This document shows, one piece after another, positions 32,553 to 41,162 of a stretch of 64,000 nt of DNA; position 1 is the stretch's first letter; each line of letters begins with the position of its first letter. A model generated the notes under the pieces. That model searched no databases. It was not told the DNA's origin and saw only the letters and a list, made by a program, of their open reading frames with translations. The stretch comes from Mucilaginibacter pankratovii (GTDB taxonomy: Bacteria; Bacteroidota; Bacteroidia; Sphingobacteriales; Sphingobacteriaceae). The position numbers and the translations under genes were made by a program. Location of the stretch: assembly GCF_014773265.1 (NCBI RefSeq), contig NZ_JACWMY010000020.1, positions 1 through 64,000 on the forward strand, read 5' to 3'.

Positions 32553-35269
32553 GGTAAATAAATTTTGAAACGCACTTTAAATTGAGATTCGCTGATTTCT
32601 TTTTTATCGGCTAAGTGGAGTTCGCCTTGGTGACTTTCGATTACTCTTTTAATATGGAATCCTCCAAACCCAGTGCCACTACGACGATTAGACGTTTGAC
32701 CAACCATTTGGAATTTGGCAATATCGAACTCGGCTGGAAAAGTCTTTCCGTTATTTTCCACAATGATTTCGTTATAGTCTTTATTCGCAGTTTTACTTGA
32801 TATCCTGATGTTAATTAAATTGTCTGCCTTATTTGTTCTACCCTGAAAACCATGTTTAATAGCATTCTCAATTAATCTTTTGAAAAGCACCTCGATTTGA
32901 TATTTGTCAGCCATAATTTCCCTTTCATCACCAACAATTGTGATTGTACAATTATTGTTTGCAAATACAGGTTTGATAACTTGGTTTAAAAAGTGTTTAA
33001 GAGGGATTTTCTCCGGCGCAAATACACCTCCACCTATATTAAGGATTTCTTCTGCTTTTGTTAATGTTTCCTGGGCATCCTTGATCGATGACAACATTCG
33101 GTGCATTACGTTCTTAAATAACAAATGGGTTTCGTCACTTGGGTTCTGGCCGGGCAGTAGCGGCACTACATAATCTTCCCAAGATAGCGAATTTCCCGAA
33201 GCAATTTTATCCTGCAAAAATTCGTCAAGTGTCGTTACATCCATTCCTAAAGACGATATTGGCTGCTTCAATTCGTGTTTTAGACTTGCTATAATATTAT
33301 AAAGATCATCTTCTCTCTGTAAATCAACTATCTTCTTTACCTCTTGCAATTTTTTCCCATAAAAAGATGCTATAAAATTACGCTGCTCTTCGATGGGTAA
33401 TGCGTTAATCTGTATATTGATGAAATCGGTTTTACTATAATGAGGTACACCAATATTGTGTCTTATAGCTTCAATCTGATTAATCACATATTCGCTCTGA
33501 AGTTGTGTAATTAAATATTCCGGAAGCAATTGCGATTCGTTGGTTTTTACAACAATAATATTAGGATTACATAACGCTGGACCGCTATATCTATATAGCG
33601 ATGATTTAAGTTTGCTGCCTACTTTTGCAACGAGTACGGCTTTGTCAGGGATATACCTGGGGCTTTTTGCGAGCAGTTCTTCGTCGCTTATAAAATATTC
33701 GGTTTTGGAGTTGTCAATTTCGTTAAGACCAGTTGAATCGATTAAATCGCCCAATTGAATAAATGGAATGCCATGATTTTTGTTTATATTGCTCTTATTT
33801 ACCCCGGTGCCGGTGTAAATAATTTCGCACAATTCATGAAGAGGTAAATGGTTGCCCCCGCTTGGCATCTCCAAAAGGTAACGCTTAGGACTCAGGTCAT
33901 AATTTTTGAATGGTATCTCATCGGGGTCGATGTAAATACTATTTTCAATACGATCTTGATTGTGGTATGCACTTTTAATCTCAAACGACCTTGCTTCAAA
34001 AGCTTCCACAGTAAGTTTGGAACTGTCAAAAAGGAAGATGCCATTTTTACGTGGTAGAGTCTTTTCTATAATCAATACTGATGTCGAGACAGAAAAATAG
34101 GGGCGAAACATGCCACTTGGCAACGATATGACCCCTTTGAGCAAATTTGCATGAACTAAAATTTGTCTTAAAAAAAGAAAATCGCGTTTTACACTGAAAA
34201 GAACTCCATCGGGCACCACTATTACAGCTTTTCCCCCCTCCTTCAATAAAGAAACAGTCGATAATATTGCCGCCGCTGTTGCATCGATCATACCATCAAA
34301 AGAATTCCAAATGAAGTCATCGAGTAACACAGGGGATACTCCTTTCAATTCATAAATATATTGCTTTTGCCTTATTCCTAAAGGAGGGACGGTTACTACT
34401 AGGTCAGCGAATTTATCAGGAAATGGTTTAGCAAAAAAATCGCTGATTTGATAATCAACCTCTTGATAACCATTAACAAAAATATTTAGTGAACCCAAAA
34501 TACTTGCTGTAAGAGAGATGTCGTTGGCAATTAACTGTGGTGAGTTCTCAAAATTGTATTGATACGCTTGAAGCAACGAACTTGCGGTCCCGGCAAATGG
34601 GTCAATTATTAAGCCATTATTTGGAATAAAAAAGAGGGATCCTATGAATTTAGAAAGTACTTGAGGTGACGAATATTGTCCATTATGAAAACTGTCTGCA
34701 TTTGTAAATTCGTTTATAATATCATTAAAAAAATCTCGGAAGTCAACAGCCGACGGCTTTGGGAAAGATTTAATATCTTGCAAAACTCCCCAAAGCCAAT
34801 GGCGATCTTTTTCTTCCAATCGTATTATTAAACTAATTAACTCATCACGTGTAATTGGGGCAAGAAATTCAAGATTACTTGTAATAAGTTCATCAATCAC
34901 CTCTTGACTAGGATAATCTAAAAATCGATAGGGGAATCTGTCGCGCCAGCCAACAAAAAGAGCAATTAAGGCAAGTGGTTTATATTCGAAAAATCCATAT
35001 TTCCCATCTCTAAAGCGATTTAGAATATGGTAGTATGCATTTTTGAACCTAAGTATATCTTTATCTATAAGGGTAATAAGACCATCTGACGTTACCGTGA
35101 AAACGTTAGCATACTGATTGACTCTAGCGGTTATTTGCGTTGGAGTTAGTTGTTGACCATCCTTGCGCTTGTATGATTGCGAAGAGTTAATCTTTTCCGC
35201 TACCTCTGAGCTTGTTAAAGCTTGATCAGACGTTGTTAGCAGTTCTTGTATTGCTTCGTGTAATGTCAT
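32549..35269 (-). CDS. HARE-HTH / HsdM-like pseudo-methyltransferase / TRD / histidine kinase fusion
   Basis: A 906-aa soluble protein without signal or membrane helices. Domains in order: residues 1-68, a HARE-like winged helix (TLHEAIQELLTTSDQALTS); about 190-460, an HsdM-type N6-adenine methyltransferase fold (HNGQYSSP, then motif I DPFAGTA at 223-229); about 472-637, an HsdS-like target-recognition region (IPFIQLGDLI ... NIQINALPIEEQRNFI); about 655-906, a histidine kinase with H-box SLKHELKQP (His665), N-box IENAIKHG (Asn802), IVENNGK and G-box GTGFGGFHI (865-873). Motif IV, normally NPPF, reads VVTVPPLG: Val294 replaces the catalytic Asn and Leu the aromatic residue, so methylation is unlikely. 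I infer a DNA-reading domain that controls kinase output to the receiver protein encoded next. The genes are AT-richer than their neighbours. No restriction nuclease gene is nearby. Confidence 0.85.
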   Translation of the reverse strand: MTLHEAIQELLTTSDQALTSSEVAEKINSSQSYKRKDGQQLTPTQITARVNQYANVFTVTSDGLITLIDKDILRFKNAYYHILNRFRDGKYGFFEYKPLALIALFVGWRDRFPYRFLDYPSQEVIDELITSNLEFLAPITRDELISLIIRLEEKDRHWLWGVLQDIKSFPKPSAVDFRDFFNDIINEFTNADSFHNGQYSSPQVLSKFIGSLFFIPNNGLIIDPFAGTASSLLQAYQYNFENSPQLIANDISLTASILGSLNIFVNGYQEVDYQISDFFAKPFPDKFADLVVTVPPLGIRQKQYIYELKGVSPVLLDDFIWNSFDGMIDATAAAILSTVSLLKEGGKAVIVVPDGVLFSVKRDFLFLRQILVHANLLKGVISLPSGMFRPYFSVSTSVLIIEKTLPRKNGIFLFDSSKLTVEAFEARSFEIKSAYHNQDRIENSIYIDPDEIPFKNYDLSPKRYLLEMPSGGNHLPLHELCEIIYTGTGVNKSNINKNHGIPFIQLGDLIDSTGLNEIDNSKTEYFISDEELLAKSPRYIPDKAVLVAKVGSKLKSSLYRYSGPALCNPNIIVVKTNESQLLPEYLITQLQSEYVINQIEAIRHNIGVPHYSKTDFINIQINALPIEEQRNFIASFYGKKLQEVKKIVDLQREDDLYNIIASLKHELKQPISSLGMDVTTLDEFLQDKIASGNSLSWEDYVVPLLPGQNPSDETHLLFKNVMHRMLSSIKDAQETLTKAEEILNIGGGVFAPEKIPLKHFLNQVIKPVFANNNCTITIVGDEREIMADKYQIEVLFKRLIENAIKHGFQGRTNKADNLINIRISSKTANKDYNEIIVENNGKTFPAEFDIAKFQMVGQTSNRRSGTGFGGFHIKRVIESHQGELHLADKKEISESQFKVRFKIYLP

Positions 35270-35278
35270 AAAGGTTCA

Positions 35279-35286
35279 CAAATATA
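35279..35286 (-). promoter_or_regulatory. Perfect -7 box (TATATTTG) ahead of the kinase fusion gene
   Basis: On the minus strand TATATTTG matches the Bacteroidota TAnnTTTG -7 element exactly and ends 9 nt before the ATG. No clear -33 TTTG stands at the right distance. Transcription from here would give a leader of only a few bases. Confidence 0.4.
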
Positions 35287-35301
35287 AATATAATTCAGCC
35301 T

Positions 35302-35326
35302 GTGGTCGGTGTTTTCACCGCACCAC
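35302..35326. repeat. Hairpin at the promoter of the kinase fusion gene
   Basis: GTGGTCGGTG and CACCGCACCAC pair around a TTTT loop, with one bulged C. It sits just upstream of the -7 box and resembles the GGTG/CACC palindromes at 19458-19564. It could be an operator or one more dispersed palindrome. Confidence 0.6.
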
Positions 35327-35490
35327 GCCAATTTTTGTAAATGGCAGCATTCCTGCCGCCGTTCATCTACGCCCAGTGGTCTTGTAGTGGAAGGCATCAC
35401 GTAAAGTTTTTGAGGAGAACACTAACAACGGTGTGTAGCAGGGAAGCAATTGCGTTTAGAATTTTACAGGCTTGTGCGGTATTTATCTGT

Positions 35491-36016
35491 TTAAATCACA
35501 CATGTTCGGGCTTGTTCGGGCTGTTCGCGCCACACCCCGAACGCGAACAAGCTCAAATTAAATCACACATGTTCGGGCTTGTTCGGGCTGTTCGCGCCCC
35601 ACCCCGAACGCGAACAAGTTCAAATAAAATCCCGCATGTTCGGGCTTGTTCGGGCTGTTCGCCCCCCATCCCGAACGCGAACAAGTTTAAATTAAATCAC
35701 GCATGTTCGGGCTTGTTCGGGCTGTTCGCCCCCCATCCCGAACGCGAACAAGCTCAAATTAAATCACGCATGTTCGGGCTTGTTCGGGCTGTTCGCCCCC
35801 CATCCCGAACGCGAACAAGTTCAAATTAAATCCCGCATGTTCGGGCTTGTTCGGGCTGTTCGCCCCCCCACCCCGAACGCGAACAAGTTCAAATTAAATC
35901 ACGCATGTTCGGGCTGTTCGCTCCCCATCCCGAACGCGAACAAGTTCAAATTAAACCCGCATGTTCGGGCTTGTTCGGGCTGTTCGCCCCCCATCCCGAA
36001 CGCGAACAAGCTCAAA
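35491..36016. repeat. Eight tandem copies of a 67-bp palindromic repeat
   Basis: Units start at 35491, 35558, 35625, 35692, 35759, 35826, 35894 and 35951. Each runs TTAAATCACGCATG, then GTTCGGGCTTGTTCGGGCTG, TTCGCCCCCCATCCC, and GAACGCGAACAAGTTCAAA. Differences are few: TCAC or TCCC, AAGCTC or AAGTTC, one extra C in unit 6, and a 10-nt loss (one TTGTTCGGGC) in unit 7. Within a unit CTTGTTCG and CGAACAAG can pair, as can GTTCGGG and CCCGAAC, so each unit can fold into a hairpin or cruciform. The array fills the space between the kinase fusion gene and the JmjC-like gene. Open frames across it are artefacts, since 67 is not a multiple of 3. Confidence 0.97.
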
Positions 36017-36038
36017 ACGGAACACTTTGGATACCGGC

Positions 36039-36920
36039 TTACAAAGGCTTACCGTCGGCCAGTTCCTTCTCGGCCCACTTAATGGCGAGGGCCTCGCGGT
36101 AGTGGGCGTATTTCTCTTTAAAAGCCATTTTCAGCAGGCTGTCTACCCCGCCTTTTATGGCCAGGTTGTACAGACTGGCGGCCTTGCGGGTAATGCTGGC
36201 ATCCCAGGCGCGCAGGCTTAGCGAGTACGAGCCGTCGATGTATTTCATCCAATGCCAGTAGCCAGTTGGCATAAACAGGGTATCGCCGTGCTCCAGGAAA
36301 ACCTCGGTGCCTTCCACGCCTTCCAGCGCCGGAAACTTTTTGGTATCGGGGTTTTGTACATCGTAATCCTCCAGCGCGTAGGTAGCGTTGGGGATACAGT
36401 ACAGGCGGCGTTTCCATTTATTCTCGAACAATATCACGTGCTTGCGCCCACCAAAATGGGTATGAAAGATGTGCGGCAGATCGATATCGTAATGCAAAAA
36501 AGTAACCGAATTAGAGCCACCGAAGAACATCGCCGGCATACTTTCCAGGAAGCCGCCCATCAGGTCTTTTGGTAAAACAATATCGTCCAGCAGTTGCGGG
36601 GCCTGTTTAAATATGTTGAAAAAGAAGATACGGAGTTCGGTAGGTGTGCTGCGGATCAGGTCGATATACTCATCAAACGGCATTTCCTTCGCCGAGGAGT
36701 TGATGGGCTTTGATGGGTCGGCCTTGGAGTTATCGTACAGTGGCACAACCTTTTTACCAACTACTTCCTTGAGGTATTCTGGCGTCCATTTCTCGCGGGC
36801 GGGCCAGCTTTTGGTAAGGCCTTTTATTACCAGCGGACGGCGCGGCTTCAGGTAGTTCTCGCGGAAATCTTCCGGCGAAATGGTATCAACAGTATCAATA
36901 GGGGAAAGGATAAAGCTCAT
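36039..36920 (-). CDS. Cupin-like JmjC-domain oxygenase
   Basis: A 293-aa cytoplasmic protein of the cupin_8/JmjC group of Fe(II)/2-oxoglutarate oxygenases. The HxD metal motif is LHYDIDLPH, the cofactor-binding region is HFGGRKHVILF, and the distal His lies in MPTGYWHWMKYI. The N-terminus (PRRPLVIKGLTKSWPAREKW) is typical. It would hydroxylate a protein, RNA or small molecule, but the target is not predictable. Its 3' end comes within 25 nt of the 67-bp repeat array. Confidence 0.88.
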   Translation of the reverse strand: MSFILSPIDTVDTISPEDFRENYLKPRRPLVIKGLTKSWPAREKWTPEYLKEVVGKKVVPLYDNSKADPSKPINSSAKEMPFDEYIDLIRSTPTELRIFFFNIFKQAPQLLDDIVLPKDLMGGFLESMPAMFFGGSNSVTFLHYDIDLPHIFHTHFGGRKHVILFENKWKRRLYCIPNATYALEDYDVQNPDTKKFPALEGVEGTEVFLEHGDTLFMPTGYWHWMKYIDGSYSLSLRAWDASITRKAASLYNLAIKGGVDSLLKMAFKEKYAHYREALAIKWAEKELADGKPL

Positions 36921-37089
36921 AATGTGCGTATCGGGTTAATAAACTATTAAGCTATAATGTAATAGTTCACCCGAATTTAGCAAAATAACAAAATAAAAAT
37001 CCGTGCCCCGTTAAAAACGCGTTAAAATTATGTAAAGTTATTGCGGTCTGTTAGAAAGTGAATGGGAACAACGGTTATCGGGCTATATA

Positions 37090-37122
37090 AAAATAAAAAG
37101 TGGTTAGCAGTTGAAAACCACT
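37090..37122 (-). terminator. Likely terminator of the fasciclin gene
   Basis: Read on the minus strand, AGTGGTT and AACCACT form a 7-bp stem around a 10-nt loop, followed by TTTTTATTTTTAT. It lies about 30 nt after the fasciclin stop. Confidence 0.5.
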
Positions 37123-37150
37123 CACCACTCCCTATTCAACCGCTCACTAA

Positions 37151-37699
37151 TTAATTGGGCATCAGCACGGTGTTCACTACGTGGATAACGCCGTTGCTTT
37201 GGTTAACATCGGCAATGGTTACCCATGATTTGCCGCCTTTTTCGTCGACCAGGTAAATCTTTTTGCCATCGGCCATGGCGGTTAAAATACCACCACTAAC
37301 GGTGTTTAACTCGGCTTTGCCGCCGCCTGCTTTAATTTTAGCCAGCAGGTCGGCAGAGCTTATTTTGCCTGCTACCACGTGATAGGTTAAAATTTTGGTC
37401 AAAGCTGCTTTGTTCTCGGGCTTTACCAGCATATCAACCGTGCCCGCAGGCAGTTTGCCAAAAGCCTCGTTTGTTGGCGCGAATACCGTAAACGGCCCGG
37501 CAGACTGTAACGTAGGCACCAAACCGGCAGCTTTAACGGCCGCCACCAGTGTAGTATGGTCCTTTGAATTTACAGCGTTGGCTACAATGTTTTTGGTTGG
37601 ATACATGGCCGCGCCGCCCACCATTTTGGTTTGCGCGTAAGTGTTAGGGGCAATTGCGATAGCTGCTAAAGCAAATGCCGCGATAATAATTTTTTTCAT
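37151..37699 (-). CDS. Fasciclin-domain (FAS1) secreted protein
   Basis: A 182-aa protein with a signal peptide (IIAAFALAAIAIAPNTYAQ) and one FAS1 domain. The hallmarks are LQSAGPFTVFAPTNEAFGKLP, LTKILTYHVVAGKISSADL and the final NGVIHVVNTVLMPN. FAS1 domains mediate adhesion or matrix contacts. The domain is complete and the gene stands alone. Confidence 0.95.
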   Translation of the reverse strand: MKKIIIAAFALAAIAIAPNTYAQTKMVGGAAMYPTKNIVANAVNSKDHTTLVAAVKAAGLVPTLQSAGPFTVFAPTNEAFGKLPAGTVDMLVKPENKAALTKILTYHVVAGKISSADLLAKIKAGGGKAELNTVSGGILTAMADGKKIYLVDEKGGKSWVTIADVNQSNGVIHVVNTVLMPN

Positions 37700-37827
37700 A
37701 GGTAGATGTATTATGTTTTTAAGTAATGTACAGGGAGATACGCCGGAACTTTAGCTGCGGTTTTATTTGGCGTTTATGTTGTTACAACAAAAAAGGATAA
37801 GAAAGTTTGATACCCTGTGCCCTTAAA

Positions 37828-38964
37828 TTACGTACGGTCGTCGAAAAATAGCGCCGAAGCTATGTTATCGGCGTAAAGTTTCCCCTGTTGGGTAAGGGTG
37901 ATGGTGTTGTTGGTTTGTATGATACTGCCGTCTTCGAAATACGGTCGGGCGGCTTTTAGCAGTTCGGCTGCCGAGCCTTTGGCTACAGCATTCAGCTTAT
38001 CCGTGTCCAGCCCCCATATGGTGCGCAGGGAGGTCATGATGTATTCGTTGAGCCGGTTGGTTTCGCTGAGTACTTCTACTTCGGCAGGTACCGTATTCTC
38101 CCCTAAAACAGACGCGATATATTTAGCATTATTGGCAATGTTCCATTGGCGGGTGTGGCCATTAAACGAGTGTGCCGATGGGCCTAATCCAAGGTATTTT
38201 ACCCCTTTCCAATAATTGGAGTTGTGGCGCGAATAATGCCCAGATTTGCAAAAGTTAGAGATCTCGTACTGCTCAAAACCATTGGCCTGCATGGCATCGG
38301 TCATCAGTATAAATTGTTCGGCACTTTGCTGCTCGCTCATGGGCAGCTGCTTTTTTTTGCTAATGAAAGCGGCAAGGGCGGTTTGGGGTTCAACCGTCAT
38401 GCTGTAGGCAGAGATGTGGGGCACATCCAGTTCAAAAACCTTGTTTAGGTTATGTTTCCACTTGGTATTGCTTAGCAGGGGGTAGCCGTAGATCAGGTCG
38501 ACGGTAATATTCTCAAATCCGGCATCCTGCGCCCGCTTTACCGATGCTTCTGCTTCGGCAGCGCGATGTACACGGTTCATCCAAAGCAGATCCTCATCAA
38601 AAAAAGATTGGATGCCAATGCTGAAACGGTTAACAGGCGTTGCCCTTAAACCCGCCAGCTTTGCACTGCCAAGATCGTCCGGGTTGGCTTCCATCGTTAT
38701 TTCGGCGCCGGTAACTACGGTATGCGTTTGGGTGATGGCATCTATCAGCTGGTTTATTTCCTGCGGCTGTAAAACCGAGGGGGTGCCTCCTCCAAAGTAA
38801 ATGGTCTCGATGGTTTCGCCTTGCAAGTAATGCTTTTGCAGGGCTAGTTCCTTCAGCAGGGCTTGCAGCATCTCATCTTTATACTTCAGCGAGGTGCTGA
38901 AATGAAAATCGCAGTAATGGCAGGCTTGTTTGCAGAAAGGGATATGTAGGTAGATGCCGGCCAT
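37828..38964 (-). CDS. hemW: HemW-type radical SAM protein
   Basis: A 378-aa cytoplasmic protein starting MAGIYLHIPFCKQACHYCDF, whose three Cys (11, 15, 18) bind the 4Fe-4S cluster of radical SAM enzymes. ETIYFGGGTPS is the SAM-binding glycine motif. Length and the C-terminal HemN-like domain fit HemW, a heme chaperone long annotated as a coproporphyrinogen oxidase. A frame extending to 39156 would start inside a stray copy of the 67-bp repeat, so 38964 is the better start. Confidence 0.9.
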   Translation of the reverse strand: MAGIYLHIPFCKQACHYCDFHFSTSLKYKDEMLQALLKELALQKHYLQGETIETIYFGGGTPSVLQPQEINQLIDAITQTHTVVTGAEITMEANPDDLGSAKLAGLRATPVNRFSIGIQSFFDEDLLWMNRVHRAAEAEASVKRAQDAGFENITVDLIYGYPLLSNTKWKHNLNKVFELDVPHISAYSMTVEPQTALAAFISKKKQLPMSEQQSAEQFILMTDAMQANGFEQYEISNFCKSGHYSRHNSNYWKGVKYLGLGPSAHSFNGHTRQWNIANNAKYIASVLGENTVPAEVEVLSETNRLNEYIMTSLRTIWGLDTDKLNAVAKGSAAELLKAARPYFEDGSIIQTNNTITLTQQGKLYADNIASALFFDDRT

Positions 38965-39085
38965 GGCGCAAAGGTAAAAAAATAGAGACAGGGGTTTCTT
39001 TATTCTGGAGGCCTTTTCACCAATCGCTTTTAAAACAAAACCGCTAACAGCACGGATTTTAGCAATAATTTCAATTGCTTTTAGG

Positions 39086-39144
39086 CTTGTTCGCGTTCGG
39101 CATGCGGCGCGAACAGCCCGAACAAGCCCGAACAAGCTTGATTT
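39086..39144. repeat. Single inverted copy of the 67-bp repeat unit
   Basis: Read on the minus strand this has the unit's order: AAGCTTGTTCGGGCTTG, TTCGGGCTGTTCGCGCC, then CCGAACGCGAACAAG. It is one unit, inverted, 3 kb from the eight-copy array. It shows the unit is dispersed, not only tandem. Confidence 0.9.
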
Positions 39145-39194
39145 TAAGCGAATCACTACTGCATAAGTCTGTAAAATGCTCTTACTTAATTAAG

Positions 39195-39533
39195 TCAGGC
39201 CTTAACGGTGATGGTATGGACAAACGGGGCAACAATAATATCCGCAATTTTGTACGTAACATCAAAATTGCCTATCAAAAAGCCGTTTCCGTCGGCCACT
39301 ATCAATGCTGCTACCGAACAGGTATAGGTGCCCACCGCAGCCCGCACAGCGCTGCCATTGCCGTATATTATATTTACCGAGGTAAGCCCGCCACCCGTTA
39401 GATCGGCTAACGCACTACAGTAAGTTTTGTCGGCAGCTGGTGGCGTTGTGGTTAAGGGCGCTTTATTTACGGTACTGGTTGGCATTGCCATGAACATTTG
39501 CCGCATTTGCCCCCTTAAGTTGTCATAATACAC
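39195..39533 (-). CDS. Small hypothetical protein
   Basis: A 112-aa open frame with balanced, protein-like composition and two Cys (YCSAL and YTCSV). No family recognised. It begins 55 nt from the divergent DUF1569 gene, leaving room for a promoter. No signal peptide is obvious. It could be a real small protein or a chance frame. Confidence 0.4.
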   Translation of the reverse strand: MYYDNLRGQMRQMFMAMPTSTVNKAPLTTTPPAADKTYCSALADLTGGGLTSVNIIYGNGSAVRAAVGTYTCSVAALIVADGNGFLIGNFDVTYKIADIIVAPFVHTITVKA

Positions 39534-39588
39534 TTTCGCACAATCAATTCAATCGTATAAATTTGTTATTACAAATAAGCCCATCATT

Positions 39589-40035
39589 ATGCAAACCACC
39601 TCTGATAAAGCAACCCGCAGCGCACTGTTGAAACGCATTAGCACCCTTAACGAAAACTCGCCTGCCCAATGGGGTAAAATGACCGCCTGCCAAATGGTAA
39701 AGCATTGCAGGTGCTGGGAAGAATTAACAAACGGAACCTTGCCGGCCAAACGCATATTTATCGGTCGTATTTTTGGCCGGCAAATATTAAAAGCTGTGCT
39801 AAAGGATGATAAGCCGATACGGCGAAACTCCCCCTCGGCACCGGAGACGATCATAAAAGATACGCCGGGAGATTTTGACGCCGAAAAAGCCAGGTGGATA
39901 GAACTTTTGGAGTACAATGCGGTTAACCCTATACATGGTTTTGTGCATCCGTTTTTTGGAAAGATGACGAATGAACAGATCGGCCGGCTTGCCTATAAAC
40001 ACATCGACCATCACCTTCGGCAGTTTGGTGCTTAG
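39589..40035 (+). CDS. DUF1569 family protein (DinB-like fold)
   Basis: A 148-aa cytoplasmic protein. The pattern LNENSPAQWGKMTACQMVKHC at the start and HPFFGKMTNEQIGRLAYKHI at the end, closing on DHHLRQFG, is that of DUF1569, a DinB-like four-helix family with His residues that may bind a metal. Biological role unknown. It stands alone between divergent or unrelated neighbours. Confidence 0.85.
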   Translation: MQTTSDKATRSALLKRISTLNENSPAQWGKMTACQMVKHCRCWEELTNGTLPAKRIFIGRIFGRQILKAVLKDDKPIRRNSPSAPETIIKDTPGDFDAEKARWIELLEYNAVNPIHGFVHPFFGKMTNEQIGRLAYKHIDHHLRQFGA

Positions 40036-40145
40036 GCAGTGCGCCCCCCATGGCAGATCCATTTGTGTTTAAACATTTAACATATACTTTGCATAAGCCC
40101 CAATTATTAAGGTAAATTTGCAGCGCCTTAATTGAGGGATACTTA

Positions 40146-41141
40146 ATGCGCCGGTTTATCTGTTTACTTATATTATGTTTTGCCGCGTGTTCTGCAGTTT
40201 TTGCGCAGCAGGATAGTACTGCCGGCGTTGCCGATACCCCGCGGCGCTACGTAAGGGTACAGCGCCCCATGACCGTGCTGGATTCTGTTGCCCATGCCAT
40301 AGCGCTGGAAGAAAAATTCGTGTCTGATTCGTTATCGATGGTGTACCTGTTAAAACCCGATAGCACACGTATCAGCCTGTTTGTAGATAGCATACTAAAA
40401 GCTAATGCTTACACGGGCAACCATTACCTGGATATGGCCGTGCGTGCAAATACAAAACCCAGCATAAAGGGCTATGGCCACGTGCGCCCCGCGCGCGATC
40501 CATGGGTTATTGCCATTATTGTAGTACTGATATTGTTTATCCCGGTGCTTAATATTTACTCCAGTAAGGATATGAACAACGTATTCCTTTCTTTTTACAA
40601 TAAGCGCAGCATGGCGCAGGCAGGTAAAGAAGACAGCCCCATAAACGCCTGGACGTTCATCGGCCTTTTCCTGCTCTTCGGCTTTACTTTTGGCATATTT
40701 TTGTATTTACTTACTACAGGCTATTATAAAGTTTATTACCCCATCAGCGGGTTCCAGTTATTCGGCACCTTATCACTGGTTATTATTGGGCTGTTTGCAG
40801 TTAAATTCCTGGTGCTAAAGTTTTTGGGCTTTGTATTTGATATTAATAAGCTGGTTACCGAATATATCACGGCGTTGTCATTAACGTATTTTAATATTAC
40901 TTTTGTTTTTTTACCCGTAGCCCTGTGTTTTAGCCTCATAGCCGATAAATTTTTCCCTTACTTACTGGGCATTACGCTGTTACTTACCATAGTTATTTTT
41001 ATATGGCAATACCTGCGTAGTAGCGTGAGTATTATTACAAATTTTCAATTTCATAAATTTTATTTATTTATCTATCTTTGTGCCCTCGAAATTTGCCCGA
41101 TATTGATATTGGTAAAGGCACTTAATATAGGTTTTAAGTAG
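40146..41141 (+). CDS. DUF4271 multi-pass membrane protein
   Basis: A 331-aa protein. It has a signal peptide-like start (ICLLILCFAACSAVFAQ), an extracytoplasmic stretch of about 100 residues, then six or so membrane helices beginning with DPWVIAIIVVLILFIPVLNI. It matches DUF4271, a Bacteroidota family often encoded next to uroporphyrinogen-III synthase, which follows 21 nt downstream here. Function unknown. Confidence 0.85.
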   Translation: MRRFICLLILCFAACSAVFAQQDSTAGVADTPRRYVRVQRPMTVLDSVAHAIALEEKFVSDSLSMVYLLKPDSTRISLFVDSILKANAYTGNHYLDMAVRANTKPSIKGYGHVRPARDPWVIAIIVVLILFIPVLNIYSSKDMNNVFLSFYNKRSMAQAGKEDSPINAWTFIGLFLLFGFTFGIFLYLLTTGYYKVYYPISGFQLFGTLSLVIIGLFAVKFLVLKFLGFVFDINKLVTEYITALSLTYFNITFVFLPVALCFSLIADKFFPYLLGITLLLTIVIFIWQYLRSSVSIITNFQFHKFYLFIYLCALEICPILILVKALNIGFK

Positions 41142-41162
41142 TTAGTTTTATAACGTATAGCA

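Noticed and set aside
32549..35269. Ordinary type I restriction-modification locus
   Set aside because: No restriction (HsdR) gene is present, the methyltransferase motif IV is lost, and the C-terminal third is a histidine kinase.
35491..36016. CRISPR array
   Set aside because: The units follow each other directly and are nearly identical over their whole length; there are no variable spacers and no cas genes.
35491..36082. Open frames over the 67-bp repeats coding for repetitive proteins
   Set aside because: The unit length is not a multiple of 3, so the frames shift from unit to unit and the peptides are translations of the repeat.
38965..39156. Longer HemW N-terminus
   Set aside because: The extension is a translation of a stray 67-bp repeat copy; the true start MAGIYLHIPFC fits the family.
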